9,021 nucleotides of DNA from Peptococcaceae bacterium (GTDB taxonomy: Bacteria; Bacillota; Desulfitobacteriia; Desulfitobacteriales; Syntrophobotulaceae): positions 1 to 9,021 of the forward strand of contig JAAYII010000132.1 in NCBI GenBank assembly GCA_012523535.1. The letters are read 5' to 3'. This document shows, in pieces, positions 1-5,704 of the stretch. A model generated the notes under the pieces. That model saw only the letters and a list, made by a program, of their open reading frames with translations. It had not been told where the DNA came from and made no database searches. The stretch's first letter is position 1. Each line of letters starts with the position of its first letter. Position numbers and translations under genes: made by a program.

Positions 1-1
1 G

Positions 2-514
2 ACCGGTCCTGATTCCATCAGGTTGACCTGGGATGAAGTCGATGATGCTATGGCCTATTGGGTTTATCGCTCCGAATCTTCATCCGGTGAGTATATCCTA
101 ATCGGTGGAACGGACCAAGATTACTATATAGATAGAAATCTGGAGAAGGGTGAGACCTATTATTACAAGGTTAAAGCCGTTAGCAAGTCCGGCGAGGAAA
201 GCGGCTTTTCCAACAAGGCCCATGCTACCACCGATAAGGATGATAACGCCTTAGACGCCCCGAAGAATCTTGAGGCCGAGGCGGATGGCCCGGACAGTAT
301 AATCTTGACCTGGGATAAAGTTAAAAATGCCCGCAAGTATTATATTTACCGCTCCGAGACATCATCCGGCACTTACAAGTATATCGACTGGACGGACGAC
401 ACCGAATATATTGATGACGGTCTAAAGTCTAATAAAACTTATTATTATAAAGTCAAAGCCGTCGACAGGTATAACAATGAAAGCAGCTATTCCAACAAAG
501 CCTATGCAAGGACG
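2..514 (+). repeat. Tandem FN3-encoding repeat, period 282 bp (94 codons)
   Basis: Two consecutive FN3 units are in register at 282 bp. The GPDSI codons begin at 5 and 287, and the YYYKVKAV codons begin at 158 and 440. The protein copies are clearly similar, but the DNA has diverged at many third positions, so this is an old duplication under protein-level selection rather than a fresh tandem expansion. The first unit is cut by the left edge, and more copies may lie upstream. Confidence 0.8.
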
Positions 515-526
515 GATAAGGATTAA
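2..526 (+). CDS. FN3-domain surface protein, C-terminal fragment (5' end outside window)
   Basis: This is the C-terminal end of a larger protein. The reading frame is open from the left edge (frame starting at base 2, Thr-Gly-Pro-Asp-Ser-Ile) to a TAA at 524-526, so the TTG at 23 is an internal Leu codon and not a start. About 174 residues are visible, forming two tandem FN3 domains. Each has the FN3 marks: GPDSI-x-LTWD at the B strand, a Y-x-x-YRSE-(S/T)-SSG segment, a YYYKVKAV strand, and a closing S-(G/S)-(F/Y)-SNKA-(H/Y)-A-(T/R)-TDKD. FN3 domains in bacteria are usually extracellular spacers or binding modules in secreted or wall-bound proteins. No catalytic or anchoring domain is visible, and the N-terminus must carry any signal peptide or wall anchor. 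It lies 60 nt upstream of the exporter adaptor gene on the same strand with no terminator between, so co-transcription is likely. The FN3 assignment is firm; the role of the whole protein is unknown. Confidence 0.88.
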   Translation, partial: TGPDSIRLTWDEVDDAMAYWVYRSESSSGEYILIGGTDQDYYIDRNLEKGETYYYKVKAVSKSGEESGFSNKAHATTDKDDNALDAPKNLEAEADGPDSIILTWDKVKNARKYYIYRSETSSGTYKYIDWTDDTEYIDDGLKSNKTYYYKVKAVDRYNNESSYSNKAYARTDKD

Positions 527-545
527 CAGTATAGGATTATTGACA

Positions 546-577
546 GATTAGAATTAAAGAAGATTAGGGTTTAAAGG
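546..577 (+). repeat. Short imperfect direct repeat in the leader of the adaptor gene
   Basis: GATTAGAATTAAAGAA (546-561) is followed directly by GATTAGGGTTTAAAGG (562-577), the second copy running into the Shine-Dalgarno sequence AAAGGGGA (573-580) of the gene starting at 587. The pentamer GATTA also occurs at 521 and 535, giving four copies in about 46 bases. This is seen directly. In AT-rich DNA it could be chance, and no protein or RNA known to use it is suggested. Confidence 0.3.
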
Positions 578-586
578 GGAAAAAAG

Positions 587-2065
587 ATGCGGTTTTGGCA
601 ACGGACCTGGGTTAAAATTAAAAGCTTTCGGCCCGGAAATTTAAAAAAATTAAGCAAGAAAAAGAAAATACTCATTGTTGTTATTATTCTGGCCCTGATA
701 ATCCTTAGTATAGGCTTAGTTCGCTGTTCCCGGGGAGAAGAGGCTGCGATGAACGAGTACATGGAAATCGTAGTGCAAAAAGGAAATGTGCGGGATGTTA
801 TCACAGCCACCGGGAAGGTAGGGTTTGCCCAGACCATGCCCCTGTCCTTTGAGGTCAGCGGGACTATTCAGGAGATTATGGTTAAAGTGGGGGATGTGGT
901 GGAAGAGGGCCAACCGCTGATGCGTTTGGAAACTGCCACCCTGGAACAGGCCTTGAAGGAAGCTCAAGAAAATTTTGAGTCCGAACGGTCCGGCTATGAA
1001 CAGAAGATGGAGGGCTTGGAGCGCCAGCTCAAGTCTACCCTGGTGGCGGCCGAGAAAAAGCTGCTTAATGCTGAAAAAGAAGCCGATCCCTATTATTTGG
1101 AGAACCAATACTATTTGGCGGAGCTCAATGTCAAAGCTGCCAGCGAACGGCTGGCCAATGCCCAGAGCGCCGGGGAAAAGGATACCTATGATTTGCAGGT
1201 GGCCTTAAGCCAGGCTCGCCTCAACTTGATTGACGCCAAATACTTGCGGGACGGCGGGGCAGCCAAGGAGTTGGAATTGGCCCGGGCCGAGTATGAGGCG
1301 GCTTTAAAGGCTTGGCAAGATTTCCAAAGGGGTGTCAGTCCGGAGTATCTTTCCGCTAAAGCGGCCTTGACCGCCAGTGAGACGAAACTGATGGAAGCCC
1401 AGGAAAATTTGGACAACGCTATTTTAAAGGCACCCATGGCCGGCACGGTTGTGTCCTGCGAGGCGGAGCTCTATTCCACCGTGAGCGAGGGCAAAGCGGT
1501 CATGAGCCTGGTGTCCGACCCCAATGTTTTTAAAGTTGTCGCCTCTGTGGACCAGACAGAAATCTCCCGCATTGCCATGGGACAGAAAGCGGAGATCACT
1601 TTGGACACTTTGCCCGGTGAAGTGATTATGGGCACGGTTTCCGGAGTTTCCTTGACAGGTAAGGAAGATTACAATGTGATTACCTATGATATAACTATTG
1701 ACGTAGATGCCCCGACTACAATTTTAAGAGACCGTATGAATGTCAATGTGGTGATTATTTGCCAGGAAGTAACCGATGTCTTGGTCATTCCCAGCCAGGC
1801 CGTAACCAGTCAGAACGGCATGGCCGGAGTTTTGGTGCCCCAAGGGGAAAGGGAACAGGCCGGGAAGCAGGCTGAAGTGAAAGCCGGCCAGGCTGTCCCA
1901 GGCGCTCATACCTTTGTCCCCATAGAGATTGGTTTGGATGACGGCACTAATGTGGAGGTTAAGAGCGGCTTGAGCGAAGGACAAACCATCCTTATGCCTA
2001 TGTTTTCAGGTTTCCCCGGAGACGGGGCTTTCGGCGGCCCCAGGCCAATGGGACCCAGGTGGTAG
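587..2065 (+). CDS. HlyD/MacA-family membrane-anchored adaptor of an ABC exporter
   Basis: This 492-residue protein is the periplasmic-adaptor (membrane fusion protein) type that pairs with MacB-like transporters; in monoderms the counterpart is B. subtilis YknX. Visible in order are a very basic N-terminus (residues 1-27), one transmembrane helix (about 28-46), and the first half of a biotinyl-lipoyl-like domain (about 85-115, with VSGTIQEIMVKVGDVVEEGQ). A long Ala/Glu/Leu-rich coiled-coil hairpin follows (about 118-280), then the second lipoyl half (about 281-310, KAPMAGTVVS), a beta-barrel region (about 313-390) and a membrane-proximal domain (about 393-470). It ends in a short Gly/Pro/Phe/Met tail. 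The ATG at 587 has AAAGGGGA at a good distance. Cys47 follows the helix, but the -1 residue is Arg, so this is not a lipobox and the anchor is the helix. It is followed 15 nt later by the ATPase gene. The family is certain; the exported substrate cannot be read from sequence. Confidence 0.93.
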   Translation: MRFWQRTWVKIKSFRPGNLKKLSKKKKILIVVIILALIILSIGLVRCSRGEEAAMNEYMEIVVQKGNVRDVITATGKVGFAQTMPLSFEVSGTIQEIMVKVGDVVEEGQPLMRLETATLEQALKEAQENFESERSGYEQKMEGLERQLKSTLVAAEKKLLNAEKEADPYYLENQYYLAELNVKAASERLANAQSAGEKDTYDLQVALSQARLNLIDAKYLRDGGAAKELELARAEYEAALKAWQDFQRGVSPEYLSAKAALTASETKLMEAQENLDNAILKAPMAGTVVSCEAELYSTVSEGKAVMSLVSDPNVFKVVASVDQTEISRIAMGQKAEITLDTLPGEVIMGTVSGVSLTGKEDYNVITYDITIDVDAPTTILRDRMNVNVVIICQEVTDVLVIPSQAVTSQNGMAGVLVPQGEREQAGKQAEVKAGQAVPGAHTFVPIEIGLDDGTNVEVKSGLSEGQTILMPMFSGFPGDGAFGGPRPMGPRW

Positions 2066-2070
2066 CCTGA

Positions 2071-2081
2071 AGGAGAAGGAG
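2071..2081 (+). promoter_or_regulatory. Double Shine-Dalgarno AGGAGAAGGAG deciding the ATPase start
   Basis: Two purine cores overlap here. AGGAG (2071-2075) sits 5 nt before GTG 2081, and AAGGAG (2076-2081) sits 8 nt before the in-frame TTG 2090. The second spacing is closer to ideal, and a protein starting at 2090 would begin Met-Ile-Thr-Leu, as many MacB-type ATPases do. Both starts are possible. Confidence 0.6.
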
Positions 2082-2788
2082 TGTTACTTTTGATTACGCT
2101 GCAGGGGATCACTAAGATTTATCGGACGAGCAAGGTGGAAGTGACTGCCTTGCAAGGGATAAACCTGCATATAGCCAAGGGGGAGTTTGTGGCTATTATG
2201 GGTCCTTCCGGTTCCGGGAAATCCACAATGATGAATATCCTGGGCTGCTTGGATACCCCTACCGCCGGGGAATATATTCTGGACGGTATGAAGGTGGCTC
2301 AAGCCTCCCGTAAAACCCTGGCTGACATCCGTAATAAGAAGCTGGGTTTTATTTTCCAGGGCTTTAACCTTTTGCCCCGGACCACTGCTTTGGAAAATGT
2401 GGAATTGCCCCTGGTCTATGCCGGGGTGAAAAGAAAGGAAAGAAGGGAGAGGGCCATAGAGGCTTTAAAGGCGGTTGGGTTGGAAGAGCGGATTAGGCAT
2501 AAGCCTCAGGAGCTTTCCGGCGGACAGCAGCAGCGGGTGGCCATAGCCAGGGCTTTGGTGACAGGCCCCTCCGTTATTCTGGCCGACGAGCCTACCGGCA
2601 ATTTAGACAGCCGCTCCAGTGAAGATGTGATGGCTATTTTTCAAAAGCTGCATGAGCAGGGAAATACTATTGTGCTCGTTACCCATGAACCGGATATTGC
2701 GGCCTATGCCCGCAGGATTATCCATTTCAAAGACGGCAGGATTGAACGGGATGAAGTCCTGGCTAAGAATATGGAGGCACCGGCATGA
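2081..2788 (+). CDS. MacB-type ABC transporter ATP-binding protein
   Basis: This 235-residue (232 if started at TTG 2090) cytoplasmic nucleotide-binding subunit powers the exporter formed with the adaptor upstream and the permease downstream. All ABC motifs are intact: Walker A GPSGSGKST (residues 41-49), Q-loop Gln93 in FIFQGFNLLP, signature LSGGQQQR (145-152), Walker B VILADE with catalytic Glu170, D-loop following PTGNLDS, and H-loop His202 in LVTHEP. LSGGQQQR, PTGNLDS and the short length are typical of the MacB/LolD/FtsE/YknY group (o228 or 3.A.1.122-like) rather than of importers. Unlike E. coli MacB, the ATPase is not fused to the permease. Its TGA overlaps the permease ATG (ATGA, 2785-2788), which implies translational coupling and a matched subunit ratio. 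The start is ambiguous between GTG 2081 and TTG 2090. Confidence 0.95.
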   Translation: MLLLITLQGITKIYRTSKVEVTALQGINLHIAKGEFVAIMGPSGSGKSTMMNILGCLDTPTAGEYILDGMKVAQASRKTLADIRNKKLGFIFQGFNLLPRTTALENVELPLVYAGVKRKERRERAIEALKAVGLEERIRHKPQELSGGQQQRVAIARALVTGPSVILADEPTGNLDSRSSEDVMAIFQKLHEQGNTIVLVTHEPDIAAYARRIIHFKDGRIERDEVLAKNMEAPA

Positions 2789-4002
2789 ACATAGTGGAGA
2801 GTATCAGGATTGCCTTGAAGGCTATCTGGGCCAATAAAGTAAGGTCATTTTTAACCATGCTGGGCATTATTATCGGTGTGGGTGCGGTCATCATCATGGT
2901 GGCTATCGGCAACGGGGCCTCCAAAAATATCGCAGAACAGATCCAAGGGCTTGGTTCCAACCTGCTCACTGTTTACCCCGGCTATTTTCTTTATGAAGGA
3001 GACGGGGTAGGTGTTATGAGGAGCGCTCCTACCCTAAGCCTGGAAGATGCTGCGGCTTTGGAGCAGGGTGAGCATATCCAAGCGGTGGCTCCTATGGTTA
3101 ATACTTATGAAGAGGTGTTCCTGGGCAGCGGCAATACCCAAACCAGTATATACGGTACGACAGCCAGTTATTTAAAGGTGAGAAATAAGGAATTGCAATG
3201 GGGCCGCTTTTTTACGGACCAGGAAGTTGCTGATTACAAAAGGGTAGCGGTGGTAGGGTCCGGGGTAGTGGAAAGTATAATGGGTTCCATGGATCCGGGA
3301 ATAATTGGAAAAAACATTAAAATAAGAAATGTGCCTTTTCAGGTTATCGGGGTTCTGCAGGGCAGTTCAACCGGGTTTTATTTTGAAGATAATACCGTTT
3401 TAATCCCGATTACTGCTGCCCAATTGCGCCTGACCGGCAGCAAAGAAGTTCAGGAAATCAATGTCCAGGCCGTTTCTGCCGATGATATGCAGAGCGCCCA
3501 GGAGGAAATCATCTCCTTGCTGCGAAAGGCCCATAAGCTTGGCCCGGGTCAGGAAAATGATTTCGAAATATCCAATCAGGAGGATATTTTGAAGGCCATG
3601 GAGGAAGCAACCAGGACCATGACCATGCTATTGGGCGGAATTGCCGCTATCTCCCTCCTGGTAGGCGGGATTGGAATCATGAATATTATGCTGGTCTCCG
3701 TGACTGAACGGACCCGGGAAATCGGGATCAGAAAGGCTGTGGGGGCCAAAGAATCCAACATCCTGTGGCAGTTTTTGATTGAAGCCGTAATCCTCAGCGT
3801 TATAGGGGGAGGAGTGGGCATTCTTTTCGGTTGGGGAGGATCGGCCCTGGCTTCCCGGTTCTTGGGATTCCCGGCGGTGGTCACTCTCTCTTCCGTGGTG
3901 CTGGCTGTGACTTTTTCGGCTTTGATAGGGATTGTGTTCGGCGTTTTCCCGGCCAGGAAAGCTTCCGTCCTTAACCCCATTGAGTCCTTAAGATATGAAT
4001 AG
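2785..4002 (+). CDS. MacB/FtsX-family ABC transporter permease
   Basis: This 405-residue inner-membrane subunit is the MacB (YknZ-like) type. An N-terminal amphipathic segment leads into transmembrane helix 1 (about 22-44, with RSFLTMLGIIIGVGAVI, the hallmark MacB_PCD entry). A large extracytoplasmic MacB_PCD domain (about 45-275) follows, then the FtsX domain with three helices (about 278-304, 331-353, 367-390). The coupling segment SVTERTREIGIRKAVGA (305-321) between helices 2 and 3 is the signature loop that contacts the ATPase. The C-terminus closes with PARKASVLNPIESLRYE, also typical. Members of this family act as mechanotransmitters or exporters of peptides, lipoproteins, toxins or antibiotics, and the substrate here is not evident. 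The 4-nt overlap with the ATPase gene and length near 400 residues fit a complete gene. No frame damage is seen. Confidence 0.95.
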   Translation: MNIVESIRIALKAIWANKVRSFLTMLGIIIGVGAVIIMVAIGNGASKNIAEQIQGLGSNLLTVYPGYFLYEGDGVGVMRSAPTLSLEDAAALEQGEHIQAVAPMVNTYEEVFLGSGNTQTSIYGTTASYLKVRNKELQWGRFFTDQEVADYKRVAVVGSGVVESIMGSMDPGIIGKNIKIRNVPFQVIGVLQGSSTGFYFEDNTVLIPITAAQLRLTGSKEVQEINVQAVSADDMQSAQEEIISLLRKAHKLGPGQENDFEISNQEDILKAMEEATRTMTMLLGGIAAISLLVGGIGIMNIMLVSVTERTREIGIRKAVGAKESNILWQFLIEAVILSVIGGGVGILFGWGGSALASRFLGFPAVVTLSSVVLAVTFSALIGIVFGVFPARKASVLNPIESLRYE

Positions 4003-4032
4003 AGTCAATAGGAAGATGAGAGGAGCAGAAAA

Positions 4033-5601
4033 GTGAACCGAAAGTATTGGATAATTTTCCTTGTTATCTGCGCTATGATTTTTTCTTTTCCCGGCCCGGT
4101 GGGGGCGGCAGGGCAGGAACTGGATTACTTGGAATTCCAGACCGAAAAGGATAACAACTTGTTGATCGGAGAGACCGTCGATATTAAAGTTATTTTATTT
4201 GATGAGGACGATGAGCTGTTTTCCGGCAGTACATATGCTTATATCGCCGATCCCGACGGGGAAATCCTGGGGTATTATTCCATAGGGGGCGGGGACGGAT
4301 ATTATACGGTGTACGGTGTTACCTTGGACCGGGAAGGGGAATATAGCCTGCATATCCGCGACAGCGAATGGAATTATGCCAGCGGCGTAATTACGGTCCG
4401 CAAGCCTTTGCTCCGTCTCAGCGGTCAATTGGCGGAAGACCGCAAAACGGAAATAAAAGCCAAACTGACCGATGTGGATGGCAAGGCCCTGCCCCGCAAA
4501 AGTGTGACTGTGGACGCTTCCGATGCCGGGTTGCAGGGTACGGAGACTTATACTACCTCTTATGACGGGACTTTCTCTTTCTGGATCACTCCTTCCAAGC
4601 AGGGAAAAGTCAAGTTTTTATATCACGGCCATGAGATCGGGCTTTTGGAAGTAGGGCCATCTTTTGTCCAAGGGAGCAGAATCGGTGGGACGGCCAGGAA
4701 CAATACCGAGCTTTCCCTGGCGGTGGCCCGGGAAGGCTGGGACTCCGCCCATACCGTAATCTTAATCCGGGACGACAGCCTGGCGGATGCTTTAACTTCC
4801 GTTCCTTTGTCCTATAAGTATAATGCTCCGGTACTTATGACCCCGGCTCAAGATTTGCCCCAAAGCCTGCTGGCGGAAATCAACAGGCTGGAGGCCGAGC
4901 GGGTAATAATCATCGGCGGCAAGGAGGCGGTGTCGCCTAATATTGCTTCTTTATTGCAGAATTTAGGCTACATGGTGGAACGGATTGCCGGGGCTGACCG
5001 TTATGATACCGCGGCCCGCATCGCAGCACGATTTGACTCGGCCGATACGGTTTATTTGGCTTACGGCCAGGGAGAGGCGGACGCTTTGGCCGCCAGCTCT
5101 TTTGCAGCCAGAAAAGGTATTCCCATTTTGCTTACGGAAAAAAATACTGTTCCCCAAGCAACTCAGGAACAGCTTGAAAGGCTCGACCCGCTGCAAGTGG
5201 TCCTCTTGGGCGGGCAGGGTGTGATCGGCTCTGCGGTGGAAGAGGCTTTAAAGAAAAATTATCTGGTGGAACGCTGGGGAGGCGCCGATCGCTATGAAAC
5301 AGCCTGGGCTATTTTAAGAAACCTGTTTGACGGGGAGAGTACGGCTTACTTTTGTTCCGCCCTGGTATCCCCTAAGGATGTTGCCGGAGGCAAGCCTTAT
5401 GGCGACGCCCTCTTAGCGGCTTCCCTGGCAGCCAAAAAGGAGGCGGTGGTAATCAACCTGCCGCCCAATCATTTGCCCGGAGCCTTGGAATACTTTTTGA
5501 CTTTTAACAAAGGTTATCTGGCCGAGGCCAGGGTGATCGGCAATCGGACGGCTATAAGCCCTATTTTGGAAAAACAGCTGGAACAAATGCTGACCAGGTA
5601 G
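4033..5601 (+). CDS. Secreted wall-bound protein: two beta-sandwich regions plus three C-terminal CWB2 repeats
   Basis: The 522-residue protein starts at GTG 4033 behind AGAGGAG (4019-4025, 7 nt away). Residues 1-26 form a signal peptide: NRK, a hydrophobic core, then GPVGAAG with a likely cut near residue 26. Residues about 31-122 and 125-207 look like two Ig-like beta-sandwich regions, inferred from alternating strands, the ITVRKP boundary and a DGTFSFW strand. Three CWB2 (PF04122) repeats fill about 217-520. They are marked by (R/W)-x-(A/G)-GADRY-(D/E)-TA in repeats 2 and 3, ADAL-type segments, and VIIIGG / VVLLGG / ARVIGN strands. In Clostridioides difficile, triple CWB2 modules hold surface proteins non-covalently to an anionic wall polymer (PSII). 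Repeat 1 is divergent at its start (RIGGTARNNTELS). The gene is 30 nt after the permease with no terminator, so it is probably the last gene of the exporter operon. No enzyme motif was recognised in the N-terminal half. Confidence 0.9.
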   Translation: MNRKYWIIFLVICAMIFSFPGPVGAAGQELDYLEFQTEKDNNLLIGETVDIKVILFDEDDELFSGSTYAYIADPDGEILGYYSIGGGDGYYTVYGVTLDREGEYSLHIRDSEWNYASGVITVRKPLLRLSGQLAEDRKTEIKAKLTDVDGKALPRKSVTVDASDAGLQGTETYTTSYDGTFSFWITPSKQGKVKFLYHGHEIGLLEVGPSFVQGSRIGGTARNNTELSLAVAREGWDSAHTVILIRDDSLADALTSVPLSYKYNAPVLMTPAQDLPQSLLAEINRLEAERVIIIGGKEAVSPNIASLLQNLGYMVERIAGADRYDTAARIAARFDSADTVYLAYGQGEADALAASSFAARKGIPILLTEKNTVPQATQEQLERLDPLQVVLLGGQGVIGSAVEEALKKNYLVERWGGADRYETAWAILRNLFDGESTAYFCSALVSPKDVAGGKPYGDALLAASLAAKKEAVVINLPPNHLPGALEYFLTFNKGYLAEARVIGNRTAISPILEKQLEQMLTR

Positions 5602-5704
5602 CCCTGAGCGGATAATGGCTAAAATAAATACAAGCTACGGAATAAAGAAACTACGGCTTTAATTTTAAAGCCGTAGTTTTCAATCAAATTAGATTAAATT
5701 ATGC
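5602..5704. other. Convergent intergenic region
   Basis: These 103 AT-rich bases between two stop codons hold only the bidirectional hairpin. The word CTACGG occurs just before the hairpin (5635-5640) as well as in its left arm. No small open frame with a ribosome binding site was seen. Confidence 0.7.
5648..5680. terminator. Bidirectional intrinsic terminator between convergent genes
   Basis: AAACTACGGCTTTAA (5648-5662) and TTAAAGCCGTAGTTT (5665-5679) form a perfect 15-bp inverted repeat with only TT between (in RNA the loop would open to about 4 nt or more). On the + strand the stem runs into TTTT (5677-5680). On the - strand it is followed by TTTCTTTATT. It lies 46 nt after the stop of the + strand CWB2 gene and 25 nt after the stop of the - strand CWB2 gene, so it can end both transcripts. 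Confidence 0.85.

Noticed and set aside
2..514. FN3 repeats considered as a mobile or recently expanded DNA repeat
   Set aside because: The copies differ at many synonymous positions and keep the domain frame exactly, so it is an ordinary old protein-domain duplication.
540..567. Perfect -35 hexamer TTGACA (540-545) before the adaptor gene
   Set aside because: No acceptable -10 lies 16-18 nt downstream (best is GATTAG, three matches of six), so an internal promoter is not supported.
710..730. Cys47 of the adaptor just after its hydrophobic helix, resembling a lipoprotein site
   Set aside because: The residue before Cys is Arg and the long basic N-terminus fits a plain membrane anchor, so no lipobox.
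3576..3980. Antisense open frame of 134 codons within the permease gene
   Set aside because: Entirely inside a confident MacB-family gene and low-complexity (Pro/Thr/Ile-rich); a shadow frame.
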